A stretch of 64,000 nucleotides of DNA. Origin: Syngnathus acus. Lineage: Eukaryota; Chordata; Actinopteri; Syngnathiformes; Syngnathidae. The notes beneath the pieces were generated by a model, which was not told where the DNA came from, made no database searches, and was given only the letters and a program-made list of their open reading frames with translations. Shown in pieces: positions 7,957 through 18,400 of this stretch (positions are counted from its first letter, which is position 1; every line of letters begins with the position of its first letter). Where the stretch lies: the NCBI RefSeq assembly GCF_901709675.1, contig NW_023590244.1, positions 1 to 64,000 of the forward strand, written 5' to 3'. Both the position numbers and the translations under genes were made by a program.

Positions 7957-10954
7957 GCCCCAGTTGGCCGCGGCCGCTACGGGTCTCAACATCCGACGTG
8001 TATTTTCACAAAATATGTCGCCTAGGACACTACAAACAACACAAAGTTTAGTTTATCCATCCAGTAGATTAGTGTATGATCGCCAGCGCCTGCTGGAGGT
8101 ACGGTCATCAAGTGTTTTCGGACTCGTAGCCACAACTACCCTAGTCTGTTTGCGTAGCCTCGGAGTGCTTAGGGCGCTAGCCCCAGAAGCTCACGACGCA
8201 GCGGGCTCGCCGGGCAGCTCACGCCGGAGGAGGAGTAAGCGTAGGCGGTGTGACCGGCGGCGAAAGCGCGGCTGTCGAGGTGGGCTAACGGCTAAGCTTA
8301 AAGTTAACCCCTACAAACCGCCGCTTCCATCCATCTTCCTCTCCAACGTCCGCTCACTGGATAATAAAATGGACCATCTAAAACTGGAACTCTCTTCAAA
8401 GAGGGAAGTTAGAAACTGCTGCGCTCTCATCCTGACGGAGACATGGCTGAACTCATCAATGCCGGACAACGCCGTTAGCCTGGAGGGGCTCGCTACATTC
8501 CGCGCCGACAGAAACAGCGAGCTAAGCGGTAAATCCCGAGGAGGTGGGCTGTGTGTCTACATCAACAACAACTGGTGCAAAAATGCTAGATCTGTCGCCA
8601 GCTTCTGCTCTTCGGACATCGAGCTTTTGACTGTTAACTGCAGACCCTTCTACCTGCCCAGAGAGTTTACTGTTGTTAGCATCACGGCTGTGTATGTGCC
8701 TCCCAGCGCTAATACTAAAGAGGCCATGAGTGTTCGCTATCGGACAATCAGTGAGCTGCAATCCACGCACACAGAGGGGGTTTTCATCATTGCTGGGGAC
8801 TTCAACCAGGCTAGCATGAAGACTATTCTCCCTCATTTTTACCAACACGTGGATTTTCCAACTCGGGGAGAGAACACTCTGGACTTGGTTTACACCAATA
8901 TAAAGGATGCATTCAGAGCAGCCCCCCGCCCCCACCTCGGCTCTTCAGACCACCTATCTGTTATGCTAATCCCTGCATACAGGCCCCTGCTGATCAGAGC
9001 AAAACCCACAGTGAAGCAGGTGAGGGTGTGGTCTGAGGGGGCCATGGAGGCACTCCAGGACTGCTTTGAGTGCTCTGACTGGGACATGTTCAAGTCAGCA
9101 GCAACATATGACAATCAGATCGACATTGATGAGTACGCCATGACTGTGTCAGCCTACATCAACAAATGCTCCGAGGACGTCAGCACCACTAAGAACATCA
9201 TCACCCGAGCCAACCAACGACCCTGGATGACTGAGGATGTACGTCATACGCTACGAGCACGGAACTCAGCCTTCAAGTCTGGCGACAAGGAGGCACTGAG
9301 GACTGCGAGAGCCAACTTGAACCGTGCCATCAGGCTAGCGAAGCGAAGCCACAGTCGAAAAATTCAGGATTTTTTCCACGACGCCAATAACACCAGGAGT
9401 ATGTGGCAAGGCATACGGGCGATCACGGACTACAACTTACCCTCCCCCCCGGTGGGTGAGGTTGATGCTGACTTCCTAAATGGTCTAAATAACTTCTTTG
9501 GGCGTTTTGAGGCACTAAACAGCACTCCTGCAGTTAAAACTGTTCCCCACCAGGAAGAGGAGGCCCTCTGCCTTGACTCAGCCGACGTGTGGAAGACTCT
9601 GAGAAGAGTCAACCCACGTAAGGCCCCAGGCCCCGACAACATACCTGGGCGGGTGTTCAAAGAATGTGCAGGCCAGCTGGCTGGTGTCATCACAGACATT
9701 TTTAACATCTCGCTGGACCAAGCCAAAGTGCCAGTGTGCTTCAAGGCTGCCTCCATCATTCCGGTGCCGAAGAAACCTCAAATCACCTCATGGAATGACT
9801 ACAGACCTGTGGCACTGACTCCCATCATGATGAAGTGCTTCGAAAGGCTGCTCAAAGATCACATCGTCTCCAGACTCCCCCCAACATTCGATCCGTTCCA
9901 GTTTGCCTACCGGCAGAACCGCTCTACTGAGGATGCCATCTCCTCCGTTCTTCACCTGAGCCTGGCTCACCTGGAGGAGAGGAACACCCACGTGCGGTTG
10001 CTGTTCCTGGACTTCAGCTCAGCGTTTAACACCATCATTCCACAACATCTGGTGGAAAAACTGGAACACCTGGGCTTCAGCACCCCCCTTCGGAACTGGC
10101 TGCTAGACTTCCTCACCAACAGACCTCAGTCAGTCCGGGTCGGACAGAACACCTCAGATGTCATCACCCTCAGCACAGGCTCCCCTCAGGGCTGCGTCCT
10201 GAGGCCCCTGCTGTTCACCCTGATGACACACGACTGCGCCCCCAGGTTCACCACCAATCACATCGTGAAGTTTGCAGACGACACAATGGTGGTGGGCCTC
10301 ATCAGGGACAACAACGACCTGGACTACAGAGAGGAGGTGGAGCAGTTGGTGGGCTGGTGCAGAGAAAATAGCCTGATCCTGAATGTGGAGAAGACGAAGG
10401 AGATCATCGTCGACTTCAGGAAGAACCAGCCTCACCACGCTCCACTGATCATCAACAGCTCAGCTGTGGAGGTGGTCAGCAGCACTAAATTCCTGGGAGT
10501 CCACATCACAGACGACCTCACCTGGACTGTGAACACCACAACACTGGTCAAGAGGGCACAGAAGCGCTTGTACTTCCTGCGGAGGATGAGGAGAGCCCAC
10601 CTGCCCCCACCCATCATGAGGACGTTCTACCGAAGCACCATAGAGAGCATTCTGACAAGCTGTCTCTCGGTGTGGTGTGGAGGTTGCAGCGCCTCCGATT
10701 GGAAGAACCTGAGGAGAGTGGTGAGGACAGCAGAGAGGATCATCGGGGCTCCTCTTCCCTCCATTCAGGACTTGTCATCCCAGCGCTGCGTGTCCCGAGC
10801 CCGTAATATTATCAGTGACCCATCACACCCCCACCATGGACTGTTCTCCCTGCTGCCCTCTGGGAAGAGGTTTCGCAGCATCCGCTGCAGGTCCACCAGG
10901 TTCTGCAATAGTTTTTTCCCTGCTGTCGTCAGACTGTTGAACATTCAAACGTAG
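7949..10954 (+). CDS. LINE ORF: endonuclease-reverse transcriptase, intact
   Basis: This 1001-codon protein nicks target DNA and copies the element RNA. The start at 7949 lies in the TISU box. Residues 1-115 are basic (RRRRSKRRR run). An APE-type endonuclease follows: SNVRSLDNK near 130, Glu164 in TETWL, Asp284 in GDFN and the SSDH pair Asp334/His335. The reverse transcriptase spans about 560-830, with AFNTI and catalytic FADD (Asp777, Asp778). The C-terminal part carries SVWCGGCS and LLPSGKRFRS. Arg752 replaces the Ser of GCVLSPLLF found in copies B and C, so activity may be reduced. No separate ORF1 exists upstream. Confidence 0.9.
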   Translation: MAAPQLAAAATGLNIRRVFSQNMSPRTLQTTQSLVYPSSRLVYDRQRLLEVRSSSVFGLVATTTLVCLRSLGVLRALAPEAHDAAGSPGSSRRRRSKRRRCDRRRKRGCRGGLTAKLKVNPYKPPLPSIFLSNVRSLDNKMDHLKLELSSKREVRNCCALILTETWLNSSMPDNAVSLEGLATFRADRNSELSGKSRGGGLCVYINNNWCKNARSVASFCSSDIELLTVNCRPFYLPREFTVVSITAVYVPPSANTKEAMSVRYRTISELQSTHTEGVFIIAGDFNQASMKTILPHFYQHVDFPTRGENTLDLVYTNIKDAFRAAPRPHLGSSDHLSVMLIPAYRPLLIRAKPTVKQVRVWSEGAMEALQDCFECSDWDMFKSAATYDNQIDIDEYAMTVSAYINKCSEDVSTTKNIITRANQRPWMTEDVRHTLRARNSAFKSGDKEALRTARANLNRAIRLAKRSHSRKIQDFFHDANNTRSMWQGIRAITDYNLPSPPVGEVDADFLNGLNNFFGRFEALNSTPAVKTVPHQEEEALCLDSADVWKTLRRVNPRKAPGPDNIPGRVFKECAGQLAGVITDIFNISLDQAKVPVCFKAASIIPVPKKPQITSWNDYRPVALTPIMMKCFERLLKDHIVSRLPPTFDPFQFAYRQNRSTEDAISSVLHLSLAHLEERNTHVRLLFLDFSSAFNTIIPQHLVEKLEHLGFSTPLRNWLLDFLTNRPQSVRVGQNTSDVITLSTGSPQGCVLRPLLFTLMTHDCAPRFTTNHIVKFADDTMVVGLIRDNNDLDYREEVEQLVGWCRENSLILNVEKTKEIIVDFRKNQPHHAPLIINSSAVEVVSSTKFLGVHITDDLTWTVNTTTLVKRAQKRLYFLRRMRRAHLPPPIMRTFYRSTIESILTSCLSVWCGGCSASDWKNLRRVVRTAERIIGAPLPSIQDLSSQRCVSRARNIISDPSHPHHGLFSLLPSGKRFRSIRCRSTRFCNSFFPAVVRLLNIQT

Positions 10955-11194
10955 CATTCCTCTGCACACTTGTAAATACTGCTTTTGTCTCCTGCACTGT
11001 TTACATACTTTATCACTGCTGCACTTTGTACTTTATAATTATCTTATTTCATATTTTTATATAGAATGTCACTTTTTAACCAGCCGAAATACCACTACAT
11101 TGTTGAAAGCCGTATGCAACGAAATTTCGTTTTGTACACACCTAGTGTTGACAAAATGACAATAAAGTTCTGTCTAAGTCTAAGTCTCTAAGAC

Positions 11195-12369
11195 ATGAAC
11201 GAGCAACAACAGGCTAAACGATACGGTATGCTAACGTGACATAAACACAAACGAGAAGCTGAGAACGGGCCTGATGTAACAATAACAGTTATTCAAATAA
11301 CTATAACATAAATAACACCTTTATCAAACCATCTGTGTCACTCCAAATTATTAAAGCCATCGATCGAGTTGGTTCTCCTTCATGTATACAAGTCCGACAT
11401 CAGCGGCGCGTTACAGTTAAAAAATTTCTACAGGCCCATATAACAATATATAAACTATGTATGAAATGACAATAATATAAACAACAATTTTATCGAACCA
11501 TCCGTGTCACTCCAAATCAATAAATCCATCAGAATCTTCGTCTTCCGTGTCATTTGAGAAAAAAGAAAAAGAAAAGAAAAGTTGACGCCGGAAAGACTAC
11601 GTGTGCCACAGACGTCAGACTAGATATATTAAATAAATGTAATATAAACAACAATTTTAACAAACCATCCGTGTCACTCCAAATCATTAAATCCACCGGA
11701 ATATTCATCCCGTGTCAAAAACCCCCAAAAATAAACAGATGGCGATTCCGGACCTACGTGCGGCGCTGATGTCAGCCTCGTTGTCAGTTGGCGGCTCCAA
11801 TTATTCCACAGATCTACGTATATAACTATATTGTAGCGTTACCGAAGTACCAAGCAAGACGTGGGTTTGGTAACAGGCTGGCTCTTTATTTCACAAATCA
11901 AGAGCTCAACACGTGAGCCAACACACGCAAGCGCCCAGGATCGCTCGTTCCGCCCCCCCACCCCCGGCTGCCTTCACGGCCTCCCTACAAAATCGGAAAC
12001 TACTGAAGTCTAACAACATACACGTTGCTACTCTAAATAAACTACATATCAAATAACTATAACATAAATAATACGTTTATCGAATAATCTGTGTCACTCC
12101 AAATCACTAAATCTCCCGACTTTGGAAGTCAGTGAATGGAACTCATTGTCAGTGAGGCTCCAATTATTCCACAGCCATAGTGCGCCCTTATGCGGTTTGA
12201 AATGAAAATTACATGTGAAGTGATCAACTATACTAGTAAGTAAGTAAAGTGTTAATGATCAAGTAAAAATTTGTGAAAAAATTCACATATGAGTCGCTCC
12301 TGAGTATAAGTCGCCCCCCCACCCAAAGTATGAAAAAAGAACGCGATTTATATTCCGAAAAATACGGTA
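11195..12369 (-). mobile_element. Third TACCGTA MITE copy, inverted
   Basis: Read on the minus strand it starts TACCGTATTTTTCGGAATAT at 12369 and follows the order of the 3.5-kb copy to the CATGAACGAGCAACAACAGG segment at 11195. Together with 6626-7680 it forms an inverted pair around LINE copy A. No coding capacity was seen. Confidence 0.6.
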
Positions 12370-12394
12370 TATAAATGTATTATTTATTTATATA

Positions 12395-12470
12395 AAGGCC
12401 GGTCCACGAAAATATTTCTGACACGTAACCGGTCCGTGGTGCAAAACAGGTTGGGGACCACTGATTTAGT
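12395..12470. repeat. hAT terminal fragment
   Basis: It ends GGTTGGGGACCACTG, the complement of the common hAT end CAGTGGTCCCCAACC. Only one end was found. Confidence 0.45.
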
Positions 12471-12479
12471 AGAAGGTGG

Positions 12480-13118
12480 CTACAGATAAAACTTTGAGTT
12501 TATTTTGAAAAACTTACAGGTCACTCACTTAAGTTCAAACGCACGCACAACCAATGCAGCTATATAATAACTCTGCTGCAAACATAGGTTAACGCACTTG
12601 GGTTGATAACTGAACCCTGGTCTTTCACACGACAAGCAGAGATACTATCCACGATACTAACGAGGAACATGCCCTGTGTTAGGGCAAGATGGACTGCTTG
12701 GCGGGAGAAAGGAAAGGGAGGGGGCAGAAAGGGGAACGCTCACGGAACACATGCGCGTATAACTATTATGTGGATTTTAATCATCTGTAAACGTTATTAA
12801 AACAGTACTGAAATGGGGCAATCTGCTGGTCTGGTTCGTATATGCCTGCCTTCAAGTTTAGAGGGCACTACCTTTAGGGGGCGCATTAGAGGTTAGGGTT
12901 AAAGGTGAAGGGGTTACCGTTAGCGAGTTAGCAGGTTAGGGGTTAATTGTTAGGGTTTGGTTATTGTTAGGGTTTTAGAGTTAGCGTTAGGGCTTGAAGT
13001 TAGGGAATTAGGAGCCTTAGGCCAACCAGATTCCATTTATTCCATTAATCACTGACATTCAGTCTTCAGATCCATGTCACATGGGCTACCAATCGGAATG
13101 TAACGGGGTCAACTGGTC
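12480..13118. other. Unassigned, with degenerate TTAGGG-like stretch
   Basis: 12880-13015 is rich in GTTAGGG/GGGTTAG words with irregular spacing. It looks like decayed simple repeat, not a telomere array. Nothing else was recognised. Confidence 0.4.
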
Positions 13119-13156
13119 TACTATTAGATAGATTAGATTAGATAATCCTTTATTAT
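13119..13156 (+). repeat. 38-bp direct repeat, left
   Basis: Identical to 18277-18314. It contains AGATAGATTAGATTAGATAA and flanks the SINE-L2 block. It derives from the tail of the minus-strand Rex1 fragment that resumes at 18315, so it behaves as a target-site duplication. Confidence 0.8.
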
Positions 13157-13163
13157 CCTGGAA

Positions 13164-13484
13164 TATACCAGCTCAGTGGCCTAGTGGTAGAGTGTCCGCC
13201 CTGAGACTGGAAGGTTGTGGGTTCAAACCCCGGCCGGGTCATACCAAAGACTATAAAAATGGGACCCATTGCCTCCCTGCTTGGCACTCAGCATTAAGGG
13301 TTGGAATTGGGGGGTTAGATCACCAACTGATTCCCGAGCGCGGCACCGCTGCTGCTCACTGCTCCCCTCTCCCCCAGGGGATGGATTAAAATCACACGGG
13401 GATGGGTTAAATGCAGAGGACAAATTTCACCACACCCAGGTGTGTGTGTGACGATCATTGGGACTTTAATCTTTAATCTTTTAA
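13164..13484 (+). mobile_element. tRNA-derived SINE
   Basis: The A box (TGGCCTAGTGGTAGAGTG) and B box (GGTTCAAACCC) are about 35 bp apart at the 5' end. A unique body follows, ending in ATCATTGGGACTTTAATCTT. The opposite-oriented copy at 62226-62535 shows the same limits. Its 3' end joins L2 sequence directly. Confidence 0.8.
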
Positions 13485-14674
13485 ACTGCACGGAGTGTAA
13501 GCGACTGAATCAGAGGATATTCCAGCTTGAAACGCAACTTGGAATACAGATTGAAACACTACATCAGATATGTGAAAATGACAAATTCACGGACTCGGTA
13601 GCAGCTGTGGAGCAGCTCATTGACGCTTATCATGTAGCCAAAGTAGCACCAAATGCTAACGGACAGACACAGATTGTTATAGACGGGGCTATCAACGTGG
13701 AGGCTCCCGCTACAGATCTGACCGACACACTTCCCTGGATATGTCCTAACACTACTGAACTAGTGGTGGAAACTCCCAGGATGCTCTCTGATGTTGTCCG
13801 TAACCCTGGATTAGCTGCAGAAGCTCCGACGACAACCGCTTACTGGCATCGCAATGGAGCCAGGCCAAAAACATCAACACCAGCTGTCAGCCCGAGAGGC
13901 AAACCGGGCAAGAGATTAGATATGAAAGCATCGACACTCACTCCTACACCTGATCTCCCACTACATAACAGGTATGAACTATTGGCAAGGGATGAAATGT
14001 TGGATAATAACTGTAATGAAGCCGCAGATACTAATCACACTGCTAGCGCTAAGGCTAATCACAACCCCAGGAACAGTCCCCAAGCCATGGACAGGCCGAG
14101 GGCCAGAAGAAACTTTGCTAACTCCAGAACTGAACCACACACTCTCTTGATTGGAGACTCAGTAACTAAATTTGTTAAAATGCCAAAGACTGAAAACATT
14201 AGCATGGATAACACGACTGTATCTGAAATTGCAGAACTGATTCCAGTTATCTTAAATACATGCCCAAGAAATATGAGAATCATTATCCACACCGGGTCTT
14301 TTGACATTCTACAAAAGAAAACTGGGTCTGAGATTCTGAAAAAAGACTTGACCCTGTTGCTAAACATACTGGATGACCATCAGTCACAGTGTGTGTACAT
14401 CTCTGGCCCCATTCCAACCTTAAACAAAGGAACGGAATCTTTCAGTAGACTTCTTGGCCTAAATACATGGCTGACATCGGAGTGCTTCAAACATGGAATA
14501 CAGTTTATTGATAATTTCAATATCTTTTGGAATTGTAAAGACCGATTCCAGCCGGATGGGATACATCCAAACATCTACGGATCCAGGCTACTAAGTGCCA
14601 ACATTTGTTACGCCGTTGGGACACCATATCAAAGACATGGTGTCCTATCAAAGATAAGAGAAGACAGCTGGTGA
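13485..14674 (+). CDS. L2 LINE ORF1: SGNH/GDSL esterase-like, 5'-truncated
   Basis: L2-clade ORF1 proteins bind the element RNA and carry an esterase-like domain. Here the L2 part starts at the SINE junction, and the frame runs back into SINE sequence without an ATG. A short coiled-coil-like segment (LNQRIFQLETQL) is N-terminal. In a frame numbered from 13442, GDS (Asp239, Ser240) and DGIH (Asp372, His375) are the SGNH nucleophile and catalytic Asp/His motifs. ORF2 follows ~560 bp downstream. The element's true N-terminus is lost. Confidence 0.8.
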
Positions 14675-15061
14675 CGCACAAAGGATAGCCCACCGAAGAC
14701 GTCAGCACGCAATCACCCCCCCTCCCTCCTCCCAGGATCCATCTCCCCCCCTCCCCCCTCACAGGATTCCTTTCCCCCCCTCCCACGTGGACCATCAAGG
14801 ACAGCACACACTCCCCCTCCTGCACACCCCCCTCCATCACATCCCACCTCACCAGACCCACTGTTCCAGATCACCCAAGGCAATCGAAGGATGTCTCTGT
14901 GCCTATCGAGGACCCAACGATCCCCCTGCCCACCTCCCCCTCAATCACAAATCCCCCCCACACCACAATCACAAATTAAGGAACTGGTTAAAGCTGCCAG
15001 TCAAACTGATGGACTACTAAACAGCAGCAACAACAGACGCTCAGGTATAAGACAAAGATGA
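14675..15061 (+). other. L2 inter-ORF region
   Basis: C-rich sequence (many CCCCCC runs) between ORF1 and ORF2, with no conserved coding motif. The ORF2 frame is open from just after a TGA at about 15055. Confidence 0.5.
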
Positions 15062-18019
15062 GACAGACCCCATGCCACCTCTTTAAACATACCGGTAATA
15101 TTAAACAGCCGGTGGTATGGTCAAACACATCGTAGTAACTATAGACCATCTGGTACTCGTCTCAGTAACCTTACATGTCTTAATGTCCAGCCAAAACCAG
15201 TCCCTGTTATTGAAACACAACAACTGAAATTAGCTCTTTTGAATGTTAGATCTTTGGTTAACAAATCTTTTTTGGTAAATGATCTGATCATTGAAAGGAA
15301 TCTGCACTGTATATGTTTGGTTGAGACCTGGCTAAACAATAACAATGGTGTAGCAACACTGATGGAAGCTTGTCCTCCAAACTACAAGTTCCATCAGTCT
15401 GTCAGACATGAAAAAAGGGGCGGGGGAATAGCAGTTATTTTCTCTACACAGTTTGTGGGTAATAACATCGACCTTGGTGAATTCTCATCATTTGAATATC
15501 TTGCTCTTGAACTTAAAACAAAATTACCAGTACTCATTATCACATTATATCGGCCACCAAAATACTCATCATTATTTCTACAGGAATTCTCAGAGCTGAT
15601 TTCACTTGGAATCACTAACTATGACAGATTAATTCTGAATGGAGACCTAAATATTCATATTAATAAAAAGAACGACTCCAAAGCTATAGAACTAGTAAAC
15701 CTACTAAACAGTTTTAATCTTACCCAACACATTAATGAAGCCACTCACCAGCATGGTAACACTTTGGACGTAGTAATAACAACAGGAATAGACATTGATA
15801 ATATCTCTGTATGTGAATTGCCTATCTCTGACCATCACTGTGTATCTTATAATGTAAAGCTAACCTTAACACAGACTAAAAGGGAAATTTTAGTTCAAAA
15901 GCGATTCCTAGATGAGCAGGCTGAAGCAGAGTTTTCTGATATTATGAGGTCATTTGAGCCATACAACTATGACTCCTCTCTAAATGACATAGTTGAACAT
16001 TTCAATGGTATCTTGTTGTCTGCTCTGAATACCGTTGCACCGCTAAAGGTCAAAAGGAAAAGTACTGACAGAATCTCCCCATGGTTAAACAATAGCAATG
16101 TTAGGCAAACCAAGAGAGTCTGTCGGGCAGCTGAAAGAAAATGGAGGAAAACTAGACTCACAGTTCATCGTGATATATACAGAGACGCCATGACTGCTTA
16201 TAATAAAATAATATGTCTGGCAAGAAAGGATTACTTTTCTAAGATTATTTCAGAGAACACTGGAAACTCTAGAATATTATTCTCCACTATTGATCAACTA
16301 CTCAACATTGCCCCCACACCCCCACAGTTCTCTGCATCAAAATGTGAAGAACTCGCATTATTCTTCACTAGTAAAATAACTTCAATTAGAGCCAGTATTG
16401 TTGCCGATATAAACATAGATGATCTCAGTAAATCCTATAAAAATTGTGTAACCATGGGAACATTCACCTGTATTACATTGAATGAGCTTTGCAAGACTGT
16501 CACTGAGTGTAACTCCTCCACTTCAAGTATTGACCCTGTACCGACAGCATTCTTTAAGCGGGTATTCAACAGTGTTTCAAGTCATGTCCTAAACATTATA
16601 AACACATCCCTTCAAACAGGCATCTTCCCAGATGCCTTTAAAACAGCTGTGGTAAAACCTTTACTAAAGAAGCCCAACCTAGATGGAAATGTACTGACCA
16701 GCTATAGGCCGATATCCAACCTTCCTTTCATTAGTAAGATACTTGAAAAGATAGTTTCAGTGCAAATAAACCCGTTTCTGAAAGAAAACAATATCCTGGA
16801 GGAATTTCAGTCAGGCTTTAGAACATACCACAGCTCTGAAACTGCTCTTACTAAAATAATCAGCGACCTCAGATTAAACTCTGATGAAAACAAGGTGTCG
16901 ATTCTTATCCTCTTAGACCTAAGTGCAGCGTTTGATACCATTGAGCATGATATCCTAATCAATCGTCTTGAAAGGTTAGTCGGTCTTTCGGACTGTGTGT
17001 TAAACTGGTTCAGAACATATATCAAAGGGAGAAAGTTCTATGTCAGTTTAGGAGAGCATGCGTCCAACACACATGACAGCCGCTATGGGGTTGCACAAGG
17101 CAGCTGCCTTGGTCCACTATTATTCTCACTTTACATGCTGCCGCTTGGCGACATCATCAGAAAGCACAATGTATATTTCCATAGTTATGCGGATGACACA
17201 CAATTGTACATATCTGCAGAACCCAATGATGCTACACCTATAAACTCCATCACCAACTGTCTTCTGGCTATAAATAAATGGATGAGCAACAATTTCTTAA
17301 AGTTAAACGAGGATAAAACTGAAATCTTGCTAATCGGCCCTAAAACTAAAAGAGAAATGCTGTTTAATAATTTGGGGAAATTAACTCCCTGGATTAAATC
17401 CGAGGTTACAAGTCTTGGTGTTATCTTAGATTCAGATCTAAGCTTCAGGTCCCACATTAACAAGGTGACCAAAACATCATTTTTCCACCTTAGAAATATA
17501 GCCAAAGTAAGAGCGTTCATAAATCAAAATGATGCTGAGAAACTGATTCATGCCTTTATTTCAAGCCGGCTTGACTACTGTAATGCACTCTTTACTGGTC
17601 TCCCGAAAAAAACCACTGATAGACTTCAGCTCATCCAAAACGCTGCAGCTCGCCTATTAACCAGGACCAAGAAGAGAGAGCACATTAGACCAGTTCTAGC
17701 TGCTCTGCACTGGCTTCCTGTAACATTTAGAATTGATTTTAAAATCCTTCTCCTTCTATACAAAGCCCTCAACGGGCAGGGACCAAGCTACATTGCAAAC
17801 TCTCTTGTTAGCTATATACCTCCAAGAACCCTGCGATCATCTGCTGCTGGTTTATTGGAGGCTCCCAGCAACAGCAGAAAGAAGATCGGTGATGCAGCCT
17901 TTGTTAATTACGCCCCCAAACTATGGAACACACTGCCAATAGGTATCAGGGAGGCCAGGTCGCTAGATATTTTCAAAACAAAACTTAAAACTCATTTCTT
18001 TACCCGAGCATTTAACTAA
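15062..18019 (+). CDS. L2 LINE ORF2: endonuclease-reverse transcriptase
   Basis: The frame is intact from 15062 to 18019. No ATG lies near the conserved endonuclease start, so initiation is unclear (L2 may use reinitiation). Numbering from 15239: APE endonuclease with LNVRSLVNK, Glu29 in VETWL and SDHH (Asp198/His199). The reverse transcriptase has catalytic YADD (Asp652, Asp653). The C-terminus has APKLWNTLP and LKTHFFTRAF, which are L2 hallmarks. With ORF1 this is an almost complete protein-coding L2 lacking only its 5' end. No stop or frameshift was seen, which suggests a young insertion. Confidence 0.88.
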   Translation, partial: DRPHATSLNIPVILNSRWYGQTHRSNYRPSGTRLSNLTCLNVQPKPVPVIETQQLKLALLNVRSLVNKSFLVNDLIIERNLHCICLVETWLNNNNGVATLMEACPPNYKFHQSVRHEKRGGGIAVIFSTQFVGNNIDLGEFSSFEYLALELKTKLPVLIITLYRPPKYSSLFLQEFSELISLGITNYDRLILNGDLNIHINKKNDSKAIELVNLLNSFNLTQHINEATHQHGNTLDVVITTGIDIDNISVCELPISDHHCVSYNVKLTLTQTKREILVQKRFLDEQAEAEFSDIMRSFEPYNYDSSLNDIVEHFNGILLSALNTVAPLKVKRKSTDRISPWLNNSNVRQTKRVCRAAERKWRKTRLTVHRDIYRDAMTAYNKIICLARKDYFSKIISENTGNSRILFSTIDQLLNIAPTPPQFSASKCEELALFFTSKITSIRASIVADINIDDLSKSYKNCVTMGTFTCITLNELCKTVTECNSSTSSIDPVPTAFFKRVFNSVSSHVLNIINTSLQTGIFPDAFKTAVVKPLLKKPNLDGNVLTSYRPISNLPFISKILEKIVSVQINPFLKENNILEEFQSGFRTYHSSETALTKIISDLRLNSDENKVSILILLDLSAAFDTIEHDILINRLERLVGLSDCVLNWFRTYIKGRKFYVSLGEHASNTHDSRYGVAQGSCLGPLLFSLYMLPLGDIIRKHNVYFHSYADDTQLYISAEPNDATPINSITNCLLAINKWMSNNFLKLNEDKTEILLIGPKTKREMLFNNLGKLTPWIKSEVTSLGVILDSDLSFRSHINKVTKTSFFHLRNIAKVRAFINQNDAEKLIHAFISSRLDYCNALFTGLPKKTTDRLQLIQNAAARLLTRTKKREHIRPVLAALHWLPVTFRIDFKILLLLYKALNGQGPSYIANSLVSYIPPRTLRSSAAGLLEAPSNSRKKIGDAAFVNYAPKLWNTLPIGIREARSLDIFKTKLKTHFFTRAFN

Positions 18020-18276
18020 TTACGTTTTGTAAATTTCATTTTAAGCCTAATTTTATCTTTATCTTTATTTTATTTTTTTACCTTTTCTTAAAGATATATT
18101 CTTTATTTTATTAAAGCGTGCTCCTATTTTAAACTCACTTTATTAATTGTGTATGCATACATTAATGTTTTGTTTTTATGTATTCATGTTTTTCTTTCAT
18201 TGTTGTAAAGCGCTTTGAGCTGCATTTCTTGTATGAAAGGTGCTATACAAATAAAATTTATTATTATTATTATTGT
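18020..18276 (+). other. L2 3' UTR and tail
   Basis: It contains AAAGCGCTTTGAGCTGC and GAAAGGTGCTATACAAATAA and ends in TTATTATT repeats, typical of an L2 3' end. The 38-bp direct repeat follows immediately. Confidence 0.85.
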
Positions 18277-18314
18277 TACTATTAGATAGATTAGATTAGA
18301 TAATCCTTTATTAT
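18277..18314 (+). repeat. 38-bp direct repeat, right
   Basis: Identical partner of 13119-13156. It marks the 3' side of the SINE-L2 insertion. Confidence 0.8.
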
Positions 18315-18356
18315 TCCCTCAATGGGGAAACTCCTGTGTTAGCAGCAGTACACTTA

Positions 18357-18400
<44 letters not shown>

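Larger units (their letters stand above)
7942..11190 (+). mobile_element. Full-length 3.25-kb LINE, copy A
   Basis: The element starts ATCCAAGATGGCGGCG, the same first base as copy C, whose 5' edge is fixed by a target duplication. It carries one ORF, a ~230-bp 3' UTR and the tail AATAAAGTTCTGTCTAAG with TCTAAG repeats. Copies B (36597-37676, 3' end only) and C (57535-60784) are very similar, so the family was recently active. Clade by motifs: jockey superfamily, CR1/L2/Rex1 group. No target duplication is clear for this copy. Confidence 0.85.

Noticed and set aside
8522-9991. Antisense ORFs inside LINE copy A (137, 109, 94 codons etc.), also mirrored in copy C
   Set aside because: They are shadows of the long sense ORF, have no own motifs, and appear wherever the LINE does.
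12880-13020. Telomere-like GTTAGGG words
   Set aside because: Spacing and sequence are irregular and mixed with other words. It is not an interstitial telomeric array of consecutive TTAGGG units.
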